Shown: positions 51,030 to 60,962 of the stretch, piece after piece
Position numbering within the stretch: the first letter of the stretch is position 1
How the letters are laid out: each line of letters opens with the position of its first letter
Source of the DNA: Falsibacillus albus
GTDB taxonomy: Bacteria; Bacillota; Bacilli; Bacillales; DSM-25281
NCBI RefSeq assembly: GCF_003668575.1
Contig: NZ_RCVZ01000006.1
Location: 62,001-126,000 of the forward strand
Length of the DNA: 64,000 bases
Direction: 5' to 3'
The notes under the pieces: model-generated
The model's database searches: none
Seen by the model: only the letters and a program-made list of their open reading frames with translations
Told to the model about the DNA's origin: nothing
Program-made: the position numbers and the translations under genes

Positions 51030-51836
51030 ATGCTGGAAAATCAAGTGGCCATCATAACAGGTTCAGGAAGAGGTGTAGGAAGGGCGGTTGCCCTGCAAAT
51101 GGCAAAATCCGGGGCGAAGGTCGTCGTATCCGATCGCGATGAAGCTCCAACGATGGAGGTTGTGGAAGAAATACGCTCGAATGGAGGAGAAGCTTTGGCT
51201 TTTCCTGGAGATGTAACAGATTCTCATTTCGCTGCAGAAATCATGAAAACAGCTGCTGAAACGTTTGGCGGCATTGATATTCTAGTCAACAATGCGGGAT
51301 ACACTTGGGACGGAATGATTCACAAGATGACAGATGAGCAATTTCAGGCGATGCTTGATATTCATCTGATTGCCCCATTTAAGCTCATTCGTGAAGCAGC
51401 GCCATATTTCCGCGAAGCAGGGAAAAAGGACATCGAAAATGGCACCCCGAAGTATCGAAAGATCGTCAACGTTTCATCCGTTGCCGGGGTAATGGGAAAT
51501 GTTGGACAAGCAAACTATTCCTCTGCAAAAGCTGGCCTGATCGGTTTAACCAAAACGGTCGCTAGGGAATGGGGTGCATTCAATGTGAATTGCAATGCAG
51601 TGGCGTTTGGTTTAATTGATACGCGGCTGACACAAAAGAAGGAAATCGGAGAAAAAGTGAATGGCGTTGAAGTGGGGATCCCTGAGAAAGTTAGGACGAT
51701 GTTTGAAAAGTCCATCCCACAAGGAAGAGGAGGCACACCTGACGAGGCTGCACAAGGAATATTTTACTTGGCATCCCCACTATCCAATTATACAAATGGT
51801 CAAGTCCTCCATATTAACGGAGGGTGGTATACGTGA
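51030..51836 (+). CDS. FabG-like 3-oxoacyl reductase (SDR)
   Basis: This 268-residue classical short-chain dehydrogenase has TGSGRGVG (about residue 9), NNAGYTWDG, the catalytic serine in VNVSSVAG, and YSSAKAG. It reduces or oxidises the 3-hydroxyacyl/3-oxoacyl intermediate made by the MaoC pair. AGGAGG precedes the ATG, 12 bp after the hydratase stop. It is in the operon with the two ligases. Confidence 0.82.
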   Translation: MLENQVAIITGSGRGVGRAVALQMAKSGAKVVVSDRDEAPTMEVVEEIRSNGGEALAFPGDVTDSHFAAEIMKTAAETFGGIDILVNNAGYTWDGMIHKMTDEQFQAMLDIHLIAPFKLIREAAPYFREAGKKDIENGTPKYRKIVNVSSVAGVMGNVGQANYSSAKAGLIGLTKTVAREWGAFNVNCNAVAFGLIDTRLTQKKEIGEKVNGVEVGIPEKVRTMFEKSIPQGRGGTPDEAAQGIFYLASPLSNYTNGQVLHINGGWYT

Positions 51837-51962
51837 TTTTATGGGAGGTGATGAACCGGACAAACATCTAAATGTAATATTCATTGACGAATGGACTTGG
51901 AGAAGTTCAAGTGAAAACGAAAATGGAAATCAAATAATAGTGAGTCTTTAAAGGGGGATCCG

Positions 51963-53585
51963 ATGCTTATGATGAACACTCAGCTTACATTGACTTCATT
52001 TATTCAGCGGGCAGAAAAATACTTTCCTCAAAAACAAATCATTTCCCGTACATTATCCGGCATTCACCGCTTTACATACGGACAATATGTAAAAAGAACG
52101 AAGAGGCTGGCTTCTGCACTGACATCCCTTGGGATGGAAAAAGGAATGAAAATCGGGACATTCGCTTGGAACCACCACCGTCATTTGGAGGCCTATTTTG
52201 CTGTCCCTTGCAGCGGGGCTGTTCTCCACATGATCAACATCAGATTGTCGCCTGAACATCTTACCTATGTGATCAATCATGCAGAAGACAAAATTTTATT
52301 AATAGATGAAGATCTGATTCCATTGATTGAAAATATTCAAGATAAACTTGCCACAGTGGAAAAATATATCATCATGACCGATAAGCAAGAACTCCCCGAA
52401 ACTTCATTATCACCAGTTTATTCCTACGAAGATTTATTGCAAAAAAGCGACGAAAACCATCCATTTGATGAACACCTCGATGAAAATGCTCCCGCCGGAA
52501 TGTGCTATACATCAGCGACGACAGGAAATCCGAAAGGTGTCGTATATTCACACCGTGGCATATACCTTCACAGTATGTCGATCGGGCTGGTGGATACGCT
52601 TGGGATCTCGGAAAGGGATACTTGCATGCCGGTAGTGCCGATGTTTCATGCCAATGCTTGGGGCATGCCGTTTGCTGCCGTCTGGTTTGGGGCTAACCAA
52701 GTTTTTCCCGGTCCTGGCATGACACCGGCTATCATCGCTGAATTGATCACACAGGAAAAGGTCACTTTCACCGCTGGGGTTCCAACCATTTGGCTCGGAC
52801 TGTTGAAGGAGCTTGAAAAGGGGGATTATGACATCAGCAGCTTAAGGGCATTGATTTGCGGAGGCGCTGCTGCCCCTAAAAGCGTGATCAGGGCATTTGA
52901 AAACAAATACCATGTTCCTTTCATTCATGGATATGGGATGACGGAAACAAGCCCTGTCGCTACATTGTCCACACTGAAAAGCGGGATGGTGGACGCCTCG
53001 AAGGAAGAAATTATCGAAGTGCGGGCCAAGCAGGGTCTGGTCGTGCCAGGACTGGATATCAAAATCGTGAATGAAAATGGTGAGGTACCATGGGATGGCA
53101 AGACGATGGGGGAATTACTCATACGCGGCCCTTGGGTTGCAGATGAGTATTACAAAGATGATAGAAGTGCTGATGCTTTTAAGGATGGGTGGCTGTACAC
53201 AGGCGATATAGCAGTGATGGACATGGAAGGATGCATCAAAATCATGGATCGGACCAAAGATTTGATCAAAAGTGGTGGAGAATGGATTTCTTCAGTGGAT
53301 TTGGAAAATGCTCTTATGTCGCATGAAGCTGTTTTCGAGGCAGCAGTTGTAGCTGTCCCGCATGAAAAGTGGCAGGAGAGGCCGGTTGCATGCGTCGTTT
53401 TGAAAGACGATTATCATGGCAAGGTTTCAAAGGATGAGCTCCTCGAATATCTGTCCCGCCAATTTGCCAAGTGGTGGCTTCCGGATGATGTTCTATTCAT
53501 GGAAGAAATTCCGAAGACTTCTGTCGGGAAATTTTTAAAAAGAGCGCTAAGAGATCAATTAAAAGAGCAGTATTCAAATAACTGA
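51963..53585 (+). CDS. Acyl-CoA ligase 1 (AMP-binding)
   Basis: This 540-residue ANL-family ligase activates a carboxylic acid to its CoA ester through an acyl-AMP. It has the phosphate-binding loop YTSATTGNPKGV (about residue 181), HGYGMTETSPVA, and WLYTGDIAVMD plus DRTKDLIKSGGEWIS. The catalytic lysine is in KTSVGKFLKR. It resembles medium/long-chain fatty-acid CoA ligases. Start uncertain: ATG at 51963 is four bases from GGGGGA, and 51969 has better spacing. 120 bp separate it from the SDR gene. Confidence 0.82.
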   Translation: MLMMNTQLTLTSFIQRAEKYFPQKQIISRTLSGIHRFTYGQYVKRTKRLASALTSLGMEKGMKIGTFAWNHHRHLEAYFAVPCSGAVLHMINIRLSPEHLTYVINHAEDKILLIDEDLIPLIENIQDKLATVEKYIIMTDKQELPETSLSPVYSYEDLLQKSDENHPFDEHLDENAPAGMCYTSATTGNPKGVVYSHRGIYLHSMSIGLVDTLGISERDTCMPVVPMFHANAWGMPFAAVWFGANQVFPGPGMTPAIIAELITQEKVTFTAGVPTIWLGLLKELEKGDYDISSLRALICGGAAAPKSVIRAFENKYHVPFIHGYGMTETSPVATLSTLKSGMVDASKEEIIEVRAKQGLVVPGLDIKIVNENGEVPWDGKTMGELLIRGPWVADEYYKDDRSADAFKDGWLYTGDIAVMDMEGCIKIMDRTKDLIKSGGEWISSVDLENALMSHEAVFEAAVVAVPHEKWQERPVACVVLKDDYHGKVSKDELLEYLSRQFAKWWLPDDVLFMEEIPKTSVGKFLKRALRDQLKEQYSNN

Positions 53586-53597
53586 GGAGGCTGGATG

Positions 53598-55157
53598 ATG
53601 TATCCTACGATAGGCGATGTATTTGAACAATCCGTCAAAAGATCCCCTAAAAAAGAGGCATTGGTCGATATGACCCGGCAAAAACGGTGGACATTCGAGG
53701 AATGGAACGATGATGTTAATCGTGCTGCCAATGCATTGCTTCAGGAAGGAGTAAGAAAGGGAGATCGTGTGTCTACCTTCTTATATAATGGAAGTGAACT
53801 CGCGATCGTCTTTTTTGCCTGCGCCAAAATTGGGGCAGTGCTGAATCCGATCAATTTCCGTTTGAAATCCGAAGAGGTCGCGTACATCTTAAACGACGCA
53901 GCGCCAAAAGTAGTTCTTTTTGAACCCATGCTCTCGGATCAAATCGAATGCATCCATGAGCGTTTTCCCCATTCTTCCTTTTGGTGTACCGACATAAATC
54001 CTCCTACCTTTGCAAAAGGTTTTTGGGACTTGATTGTAAGCGCTTCAGATGTATTGCCGAAGCAGGACGTAGATGAAAAAGATCTTTACGCCATCATGTA
54101 TACGAGCGGTACGACGGGTAGACCAAAAGGAGTGCTCCATCGCCATCGTGATATGGTAGAGCAAAGCCTCGTTTGCTTGGCTGTTAAGAAGCTAGGTCCG
54201 AACGACATAGGATTAGTGGCAGCACCTATGTTTCATTGTGCCGAGCTGCACTGCTGTTTCTTGCCGAGGGTGCATGTCGGGGCGAAAAATGTGATCATCC
54301 ATCATTTTGACCCGGCCAATGTAGTGGATGTTATAAATAAAGAGGGAATCACAACGATGTTTGGGGCGCCGACGATGTGGAACATGCTCCTACAGCAAGA
54401 TTTCAAAAAGGAAACGATTCCTACATTAAGGGTAGGTCTCTATGGAGCGGCGCCAATGGCTCCTGTCCTTGTCATGGCTGTCAAGGAAAAGCTTGGAATC
54501 GATTTGATCCAAGCATATGGCCAGACGGAGATGGGACCAGCCGTCACCTTCTTGCTTGAAGATGAGCAAATCACGAAAGCAGGATCTGCAGGAAAAGCTT
54601 GTTTCAACCATGAGATAAGAGTAGTCCGGACGAATGAAAAAGGTCCCTCTGAACCAGATGACATTTTGCCACCGGGGGAAGTTGGAGAAATCATCATGAG
54701 GGGCCCTTCGATGATGGCTGGATACTTCAATCGTGAGGAAGCGACAGAAAAGGCTCTTTACAAAGGATGGTATCATTCCAGCGATTTAGGGTTCATGGAC
54801 CATGAAGGCTACTTATACATTGCAGATCGAGTGGACGACATGATCATAAGCGGTGGGGAGAATGTGTACCCTCGGGAAGTAGAAGATTTTCTTCATGAAC
54901 ATGAAGGGATCCTGGATGTCGCGGTTCTTGGCGAACCTCATGAAAAGTGGGGAGAACAGGTGGCTGCCTTTATCGTTCTGAAAGAATCGGTAAGCTTGAC
55001 TGCAGAAGAATTGGACGTTTTCTGTAAGAACAGTTCGAAGCTGGCTGATTACAAGCGGCCAAGGAACTATCGATTTGTGAAAGCCCTTCCTCGAAATGCA
55101 AGCGGTAAAATCCAAAAATTCCTGCTGAGGGAGCAGCTGAACGAGATTCATCAATAG
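53598..55157 (+). CDS. Acyl-CoA ligase 2 (AMP-binding)
   Basis: This 519-residue ANL-family ligase has YTSGTTGRPKGV (about residue 170), QAYGQTEMGPA, WYHSSDLGFMD, and the C-terminal lysine in NASGKIQKFLL. It is only distantly like ligase 1, so the two probably activate different acids. GAGGAGG lies seven bases ahead of the ATG at 53598 (53595 is closer). 12 bp follow the stop of ligase 1. No acyl-CoA dehydrogenase or thiolase is in the unit, so those must be supplied elsewhere. Confidence 0.83.
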   Translation: MYPTIGDVFEQSVKRSPKKEALVDMTRQKRWTFEEWNDDVNRAANALLQEGVRKGDRVSTFLYNGSELAIVFFACAKIGAVLNPINFRLKSEEVAYILNDAAPKVVLFEPMLSDQIECIHERFPHSSFWCTDINPPTFAKGFWDLIVSASDVLPKQDVDEKDLYAIMYTSGTTGRPKGVLHRHRDMVEQSLVCLAVKKLGPNDIGLVAAPMFHCAELHCCFLPRVHVGAKNVIIHHFDPANVVDVINKEGITTMFGAPTMWNMLLQQDFKKETIPTLRVGLYGAAPMAPVLVMAVKEKLGIDLIQAYGQTEMGPAVTFLLEDEQITKAGSAGKACFNHEIRVVRTNEKGPSEPDDILPPGEVGEIIMRGPSMMAGYFNREEATEKALYKGWYHSSDLGFMDHEGYLYIADRVDDMIISGGENVYPREVEDFLHEHEGILDVAVLGEPHEKWGEQVAAFIVLKESVSLTAEELDVFCKNSSKLADYKRPRNYRFVKALPRNASGKIQKFLLREQLNEIHQ

Positions 55158-55269
55158 ACGCCCTACATCCCTGCTCTACGAATGAAGAGCGGGGTGATTT
55201 TTTAATTTAGGATGTTTTCTAAAAGATTGTTTTTTTGTCGTTGATTTTCAAAAATTTTTGTCATCTGAT

Positions 55270-55470
55270 GTTGATTGGAGCAGCAGGTGCGAGAACCCTG
55301 GGGCGAAGCCGAGGAGAGGTTGGGCAGATGTTCGATTAAGTTCGGCAATCCGTGTGCCAACATCGAACGACCTCACTTCGTGTGTGGCCCCTCGGAAGGG
55401 AGCATCCTGAATCGGTAATCAACCTTGCATACATTGATGAATAGCAACAAACTTTACGAAAAGCGCCTTA
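55270..55470 (-). repeat. Long dispersed-repeat copy
   Basis: GAGGTTGGGCAGATGTTCGA, TTAAGTTCGGCAATCCGTGT, CCAACATCGAACGACCTCAC and ATAGCAACAAACTTTACGAA mark a reverse-oriented copy filling the gap between the ligase operon and the MBL gene. Confidence 0.8.
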
Positions 55471-55536
55471 ATTCATAGAAAATTTTGAATATTGTTAAAA
55501 TAATAGAATAAATCATTTTTAAGGGAAGTAGAATGA

Positions 55537-56328
55537 ATGAAAACACATCAGTTTGAAGATCTTCAGATGGCAGAAATAAAAGTAGCTTTTGGCAGGCAGG
55601 CATTGACTGTTTATATGTATATGATCGATGGGATGCTGGTGGACACCGGCCCATATTCACGGCATAAGGAATTGAAGGAATTATTGAAAAACTGGAACTT
55701 CAATAAAGTGGTGCTGACGCATCATCATGAAGACCATACGGGACTGGCACATTGGATACAGGAGAATAAAGATGTCCCTCTTTTCATCCATTCCTCAGGA
55801 ATCGAATTGTGCCAGAAAAAAGCTAAACTTCCGCTTTACCGCCGGGTATTTTGGGGGAGCAGGGCTCCATTTGAACCAATTGAACTTCCAAATCGATTTC
55901 ACAGCGATCATTATGAATGGAGGGCTGTCCATACTCCCGGTCATGCTTGTGATCATGTCACATTGTTCAACCAAGAAAAAGGCTGGATGTTTGGCGGTGA
56001 CCTATATGTATTAGGCAAGCCCAAAAGCATGTTTGCTTTCGAGAGCGCGCCTATGGTCATGGACTCATTAAGGAAAGTCTTATCCTATGATTTCGATGCA
56101 TATATTTGTTCCCACGCCGGCATCCTTCGGAATGGAAAGCAGGATATCAAGAAAAAACTGAATTATTTAGAGGAGATGGAAGGAAAGATTCTCGAGCTGA
56201 ACAAAAAGGGATTTCCCCCTAAAGCGATTTCAAATGAATTGTTCCCTAAGAAACATGCACTGAATTATTTGTCATTATTCGAGAACTCACCCCACCATTT
56301 GGTTAATTCTTTTTTAAACGCAAAGTGA
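55537..56328 (+). CDS. MBL-fold metallo-hydrolase
   Basis: This 263-residue metallo-beta-lactamase-fold enzyme has the dinuclear metal motif THHHEDHTG (about residue 62), a further histidine in HTPGHACDHV, an aspartate in GWMFGGDLYV, and SHAG. It could hydrolyse a thioester, lactone or glyoxalase-II type substrate. Its position next to acyl-CoA genes hints at a thioesterase. AAGGGAAG precedes the ATG. The His-box gene follows 25 bp later. Confidence 0.8.
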   Translation: MKTHQFEDLQMAEIKVAFGRQALTVYMYMIDGMLVDTGPYSRHKELKELLKNWNFNKVVLTHHHEDHTGLAHWIQENKDVPLFIHSSGIELCQKKAKLPLYRRVFWGSRAPFEPIELPNRFHSDHYEWRAVHTPGHACDHVTLFNQEKGWMFGGDLYVLGKPKSMFAFESAPMVMDSLRKVLSYDFDAYICSHAGILRNGKQDIKKKLNYLEEMEGKILELNKKGFPPKAISNELFPKKHALNYLSLFENSPHHLVNSFLNAK

Positions 56329-56353
56329 ATTGAAGGTCTAGGGGGATAACGAG

Positions 56354-56983
56354 GTGAAAAATCTTTACAAGGATTTCTTTTTACATCGTGACCTTGTAAT
56401 CTTGTTTTTAATTACGATTGGACTGTTAAGTGTGGTAACTGAAACAGGGTGGAATTGGGGAAAGGCGGTATCTTACTTGCTTGGATGGATTGTGTTTATG
56501 TTCAGTGAGTATTTGACGCACCGTTTTGTCTTTCATTTGAAAGCACCAAAGAATCCATTCCTGTTGAAGCTGTTGCGCAGACTCCACTATGACCACCATG
56601 TATATCCGAACGAGCTGCATTTGTTATTTCTTCCAATCTGGTACAGCCTCCCAAGCATGGTTGTCCTGACTGCCATTTATTATTTGATCCATCCAATTGC
56701 TTTCGAAACATTTGCTTTTTCTACGGGATTGCTGACCATGTTGATCACTTATGAATGGACGCATTATGTTGCACACCGTCCGATTAAACCAAAGACCAAA
56801 TTGGGGAAGTGGCTGAAAAAGGGTCACATTCTCCATCATTATAAAAATGAGAATTTCTGGTTTGGGGTTTCGAGCCCATTTATTGATGTCTTATTTGGAA
56901 CATTGAAAGATGAAAAGGATGTGGAACTAAGTACGACAGTCAAAGATTTAGAAAAAAGTAAATCTCAAATGGAAGCAAAATAA
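56354..56983 (+). CDS. Fatty acid hydroxylase/sterol desaturase-like membrane protein
   Basis: This 209-residue membrane enzyme has the histidine boxes of the di-iron fatty acid hydroxylase superfamily: LTHRFVFH, RRLHYDHHVYP, HYVAHRP and HILHHYKNE. About four membrane segments surround them. It should use O2 to hydroxylate or desaturate a lipid-like chain at the membrane. GTG start 10 bases after GGGGG. It is probably in one transcript with the MBL gene. Confidence 0.8.
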   Translation: MKNLYKDFFLHRDLVILFLITIGLLSVVTETGWNWGKAVSYLLGWIVFMFSEYLTHRFVFHLKAPKNPFLLKLLRRLHYDHHVYPNELHLLFLPIWYSLPSMVVLTAIYYLIHPIAFETFAFSTGLLTMLITYEWTHYVAHRPIKPKTKLGKWLKKGHILHHYKNENFWFGVSSPFIDVLFGTLKDEKDVELSTTVKDLEKSKSQMEAK

Positions 56984-56993
56984 TCTGGTATGC

Positions 56994-57022
56994 CTGGCAG
57001 AATTGCTCCTGCCAGTTTTTTT
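56994..57022 (+). terminator. Terminator after the His-box gene
   Basis: CTGGCAG pairs with CTGCCAG, then a run of eight T residues. It also faces the end of citR. Confidence 0.87.
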
Positions 57023-57049
57023 TCGTATTCTACACATGTATAGTGTTGG

Positions 57050-57928
57050 TCAAATTCTATATTGCGACAGGAACTCTAAAAACTTTTTTTCCAGTGAGTG
57101 TTCGTATTTTAATACTGCAAATGTTTTGGCAGTTGGCATTTGAAATCCTGTACAGGGGACTTCCAGCAGCCTGCCCTCCATAAGTTCCCTTCTTACGGTG
57201 GAAGACGGGAGGAAGGAAACGCCAAGTCCTTCGACTATGAACCTTTTGGTTACATGAACCTGTGAGACGGTCATCGTTTTCAATCCAGCTGCCTTCGTTC
57301 TGATGGTGCGAAGCAGCTTATCCCAATAATCAGGGTGGTTATGTGTAATCAAATGATAATCAGCCAATAATTCAAGTACATCTAATGGAGGTGCTGTTTC
57401 GCTGTCCCTTCCATCATGCGGAGCTACGAAAATGACTGGGTCTTCATACAATAAGCGGCATATTAAATCAGCGTTTTGAATCTGGAGGCAACTGAGCCCA
57501 ATATCCACTTCCCCTTTGTGGACAGCGCTTTCGATGGCTAGAGATTCGATAATCTGAACCGATATTTCCACCGCTGGAAAGGCATTCATGAATTGCTTCA
57601 AGACAAATGGCATGATTGTATCTGCAATCAATGGGGAAATTCCAAGATTGAGGGATTGCGAATACCCCTGCTTCATTCGATGTATTTCCAATAGGCTTTT
57701 ATCATATTGGTCGATCATCGACACCGCATGGGGGAGGAAGCGCTTGCCTTCTTCAGTCAATAGGATGTTCCGTCCTTTTTTGTTGAAAAGCTTGCAGGAC
57801 AACTCCTCTTCAATAAGTTTGATGTGAATGGAAACCGAGGGCTGCGAGATAAAAAGTTCTTCTGAAGCTTTTCGAAAGTTCTCATGCTTTGCCGCCGAAA
57901 TAAAAGTATGCAGCCATTTCATTTCCAT
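57050..57928 (-). CDS. citR: LysR-type repressor CitR
   Basis: This 292-residue LysR protein (helix-turn-helix in RKASEELFISQPSVSIHIKL) is divergent from citA, as CitR is in B. subtilis, where it represses citA. The effector domain has the usual two alpha/beta lobes. GAGGAG lies nine bases before the ATG. The 117-bp intergenic region holds AT-rich dyads (ATTAAATA/TATTTAAT) that could be its sites. Confidence 0.82.
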   Translation of the reverse strand: MEMKWLHTFISAAKHENFRKASEELFISQPSVSIHIKLIEEELSCKLFNKKGRNILLTEEGKRFLPHAVSMIDQYDKSLLEIHRMKQGYSQSLNLGISPLIADTIMPFVLKQFMNAFPAVEISVQIIESLAIESAVHKGEVDIGLSCLQIQNADLICRLLYEDPVIFVAPHDGRDSETAPPLDVLELLADYHLITHNHPDYWDKLLRTIRTKAAGLKTMTVSQVHVTKRFIVEGLGVSFLPSSTVRRELMEGRLLEVPCTGFQMPTAKTFAVLKYEHSLEKKFLEFLSQYRI

Positions 57929-57954
57929 TTCAATCAGCTCCTCATATCGATTAA

Positions 57955-57998
57955 ATACTTTTATTAAAATAATTAAAAATATTTAATTTTTTAAAATG
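57955..57998. promoter_or_regulatory. Dyad between citR and citA
   Basis: ATTAAATA and TATTTAAT face each other across an AT-rich stretch between the divergent start codons. LysR proteins bind such dyads, so this is a candidate CitR site. Confidence 0.4.
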
Positions 57999-58045
57999 AT
58001 TATACCATATATACTGAAATTATAACGAGGAGAGGGGAAGAGAAA

Positions 58046-59146
58046 ATGATTCAAGGATTAAAGGGTGTCATAGCTGCACAAACATCCATCAGTTTCATTG
58101 ATGGGGAAAAAGGGCAGTTGGTGTATCGCGGGCTGAATGCAAAGAATGTTGCGTTGAACTACACGTTCGAAGAGGCGGCATACCTTTTATGGTTTGGTAA
58201 TTTACCGGACGAGATCCAATATCAAGAATTAAGTGATAAGCTGAAGGCAAACCGTGAAATGCCGGTTTATGTCAAAAAGGTGATTGATGAACTTCCGCTA
58301 GATTTGGACATGATGGGGGTTCTTAGGACGTTAATATCTTCAATGGAAAATGAATTCTTCCAATGGCAGCCGAGCATCGATCAGGCAATCCAATTAACTG
58401 CGATCATCCCGTCGATCATCGCTTATCGCAAAAGAAGAATGAAAGGTTTGAACCCTATTGCTCCCAACAATCAGCTGAATCATGTTGCCAATTATTTATA
58501 TATGCTGACAGGTGAAATGCCAAGTGAAATCCACATAAAAGCTTTGGAAGCATACATGATTCTGACATTGGAACATGGCATGAATGCTTCCACATTTTCA
58601 GCAAGAGTGACGATATCAACACAGTCTGATATGGTTTCGGCCATTACTTCCGCCATTGGCACGATGAAAGGTCCGCTTCATGGCGGCGCTCCATCCGGTG
58701 TTCTCAAAATGCTTGATGAAATAGGTGAAATCGAGAAGGCAGAGGGATGGCTCCGAAATAAAATCAGCAGTGGGGAAAGGCTGATGGGATTCGGTCACCG
58801 TGTATACAAAACAATCGATCCACGAGCTGTTGCGCTTAGGCAAAAGACTTTGGAAGTATCCGGACAGGACCGTTGGCTTGATCTTGCGCTTCATGTAGAG
58901 TCCTTGGCAACTGAACTGCTCGAAGAATATAAGCCTGGCAGACGATTGTATCCAAATGTAGAATTTTATGCAGCCGCTGTCATGAGGGCCATACAAATGG
59001 AAGAGGACCTATTCACCCCTACTTTCACTGCAAGCAGGGTTGTAGGATGGACGGCGCATATTATCGAACAAGGACAAAATAATTCCATATTCCGTCCAAC
59101 CTCCGAATACATCGGAAAAATGCCAGGTGAAGAATCATATAAATAG
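58046..59146 (+). CDS. citA: Citrate synthase CitA
   Basis: This 366-residue citrate synthase condenses acetyl-CoA with oxaloacetate. The active-site segments are present: [19 protein letters not shown] with the catalytic histidine, MGFGHRVYK, and the C-terminal [15 protein letters not shown]. Its length and start ([19 protein letters not shown]) follow B. subtilis CitA, the minor enzyme, not CitZ. The divergent citR gene supports this. A terminator is not obvious after it. Confidence 0.9.
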   Translation: MIQGLKGVIAAQTSISFIDGEKGQLVYRGLNAKNVALNYTFEEAAYLLWFGNLPDEIQYQELSDKLKANREMPVYVKKVIDELPLDLDMMGVLRTLISSMENEFFQWQPSIDQAIQLTAIIPSIIAYRKRRMKGLNPIAPNNQLNHVANYLYMLTGEMPSEIHIKALEAYMILTLEHGMNASTFSARVTISTQSDMVSAITSAIGTMKGPLHGGAPSGVLKMLDEIGEIEKAEGWLRNKISSGERLMGFGHRVYKTIDPRAVALRQKTLEVSGQDRWLDLALHVESLATELLEEYKPGRRLYPNVEFYAAAVMRAIQMEEDLFTPTFTASRVVGWTAHIIEQGQNNSIFRPTSEYIGKMPGEESYK

Positions 59147-59164
59147 TCTGTTTTCCAAAGGTTG

Positions 59165-59252
59165 TTAATTGAAGCGGGCCACTCGGAAAGCGGGATCCTG
59201 CGGCGGAAATCAATATTACTTAACTCTTATACAACAAACTTTACAAAAAGGG
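59165..59252 (-). repeat. Short dispersed-repeat remnant
   Basis: AAAGCGGGATCCTGCGGCGG and ACAACAAACTTTACAAAAAG are reverse-oriented landmarks. They are separated by only about 40 bp, so the middle of the element is lost. Confidence 0.65.
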
Positions 59253-59398
59253 ACCTGGAATATATTGCTGATAGTCAATAGCGGCGTATTTAGCAGCCTT
59301 GCAACTCTAATGAAGTGCAAGGTTTTTTTGATGAATGAATGTATTCCAAGGATTAATGATAGTATAATAATTTTATAGAAAAGGGAGGGGTGTCAGTT

Positions 59399-60577
59399 TT
59401 GAAAGATGCTTTGATGGAATTAACCGATAAAATGAAAGAAGAGTTTTATGAAATCAGTGAATACATATATCAAAATCCAGAACTTGGTGATAAGGAATAT
59501 AAATCTTCACAAAAGTTGATTACATTTTTAAAAGATCACGGTTTCTACGTTGAAAAGGGTATTGTAAACCGAGAAACTGCATTTAAAGCTGTATTCAAAA
59601 GTGATAAACCTGGTCCTGTAATTGCCTATTTATGCGAATACGATGCATTGCCGGAGATTGGCCACGGGTGTGGGCACAATATGATCGGCACGATGAGCAT
59701 GGCAGCAGGTGTCATCTTAAGCAAGTTCGTTTCGGAAACAGGCGGAGAAATCATGGTACTTGGAACTCCTGCAGAGGAAACAAATGGTGCAAAAGTTGCC
59801 ATGGCTGAGCAGGGGGTTTTTGAAGGTATTGATGCGGCAATGATGGTTCATCCGTCAGGGCAATCTTATGAGAGCGGTGAATCCCTTGCCATGGATGCCA
59901 TTGAATTTGAATATCATGGTAAGACTTCTCACGCAGCTGCATCCCCGGAAAAAGGGATCAATGCCCTGGATGCGGTGCTAATGCTGTTTAATGGGATTAA
60001 TGCTCTCAGGCAGCAAGTGAGGCAGGACGTCCGGATGCATGGAATCATAGCGGATGGTGGAGTTGCGGCAAACGTAATTCCAGATTATGCACGTGCACAA
60101 TTTTATTTCCGTGCAAAGGATCGCGGCTATTTAAATGAAATAGTGGAAAAGGTAAAAGGAATTGCAGAAGGAGCATCCCGAATGACCGGTGCAGAATTGA
60201 AAATGAATAATTACGAATTAAGCTATGATGATATGGTGACAAATCATGCACTGTCTTCAGCATTTACAGCTAACCTTAAATTTGCAGGAGTAGATGAGGT
60301 GAAGCAGGCAAGCAAGGGCCTTGGATCCCTTGATATGGGGAATGTCAGCCATGTTGTCCCAGCAATTCATCCTTACATTGGATTGGATTGTCCCGGCCTG
60401 ATTGGGCATACACGGGAGATGGCACAGTTGACCGTATCGGAACAAGGAAAAAGAGCCCTGATTCAAGGAATCAAAGCGTTGGCACTTACAGGGTATGATG
60501 TATTAACTGACAGGGACCTGCTTGAGAGGATCAAAGCTGAATTTTATGAGAATTCTTCAGGCAGAGTCAATGGCTGA
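59399..60577 (+). CDS. M20-family amidohydrolase
   Basis: This protein of about 392 residues is an M20 metallopeptidase/amidohydrolase, likely removing an acyl or amide group from an amino acid derivative. The metal ligands are in EYDALPEIGHGCGHN, PAEETNGAK and near MVHPSG. The lid domain is in the middle. It resembles AbgB/AmhX-type amidohydrolases. GGGAGGGG precedes a GTG at 59390 and a TTG at 59399. The spacing favours the TTG. Confidence 0.8.
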   Translation: MKDALMELTDKMKEEFYEISEYIYQNPELGDKEYKSSQKLITFLKDHGFYVEKGIVNRETAFKAVFKSDKPGPVIAYLCEYDALPEIGHGCGHNMIGTMSMAAGVILSKFVSETGGEIMVLGTPAEETNGAKVAMAEQGVFEGIDAAMMVHPSGQSYESGESLAMDAIEFEYHGKTSHAAASPEKGINALDAVLMLFNGINALRQQVRQDVRMHGIIADGGVAANVIPDYARAQFYFRAKDRGYLNEIVEKVKGIAEGASRMTGAELKMNNYELSYDDMVTNHALSSAFTANLKFAGVDEVKQASKGLGSLDMGNVSHVVPAIHPYIGLDCPGLIGHTREMAQLTVSEQGKRALIQGIKALALTGYDVLTDRDLLERIKAEFYENSSGRVNG

Positions 60578-60666
60578 GGCAGATTCAGTTTTTCGTCAGA
60601 GAGGATGGGACAAATCTAAATCACTTACTCTAAAGGCGAATCATATCGGAATTAATCATACGTCAT

Positions 60667-60958
60667 TACACCGCTGTTGATTTCCGTGCAGGACTTCGCT
60701 TTCCGCGGGGCCTCACACGAAGTGAGGTCGTTCGATGTTGGTACACGACGTGCCGAACTTAATCGAACATCCGCCTTACTTCTCCTCGCTATGCTGCGGG
60801 GTCTCACCTGTCTAGATCTGGGGCTTAGGGGCTCGAGGTCATAAGCCCCTAGGCAAAGCCCCGCCGCTTTTCTAACTATCCCGCTAATCCCGCCGGAGTC
60901 TTCGTATTGCACTCCATTCAACACCTAGAATATGCTAATAACAACAAATACGCTTTAA
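60667..60958 (+). repeat. Largest dispersed-repeat copy
   Basis: It runs from CACCGCTGTTGATTTCCGTG to CAACAAATACGCTTTAACAT. It includes GGCCTCACACGAAGTGAGGT, GTTCGATGTTGGTACACGAC, the GGGGCTTAGGGGCTCGAGG palindrome shared with the 13.6-kb copy, and CCGCCGGAGTCTTCG. It fills the gap between two convergent genes, with no ORF of its own. Confidence 0.82.
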
Positions 60959-60962
60959 CATG

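Noticed and set aside
51841-51951. 36-codon frame between the SDR and the first acyl-CoA ligase
   Set aside because: It follows the SDR stop by four bases with no ribosome binding site and an unremarkable product. It may only be spacer within the operon.
60652-60924. 90-codon minus-strand frame in the 60.7-kb repeat
   Set aside because: It is repeat sequence read in one frame (RSARRVPTSN-type products). It has no ribosome binding site, and the frame is not kept in other copies.
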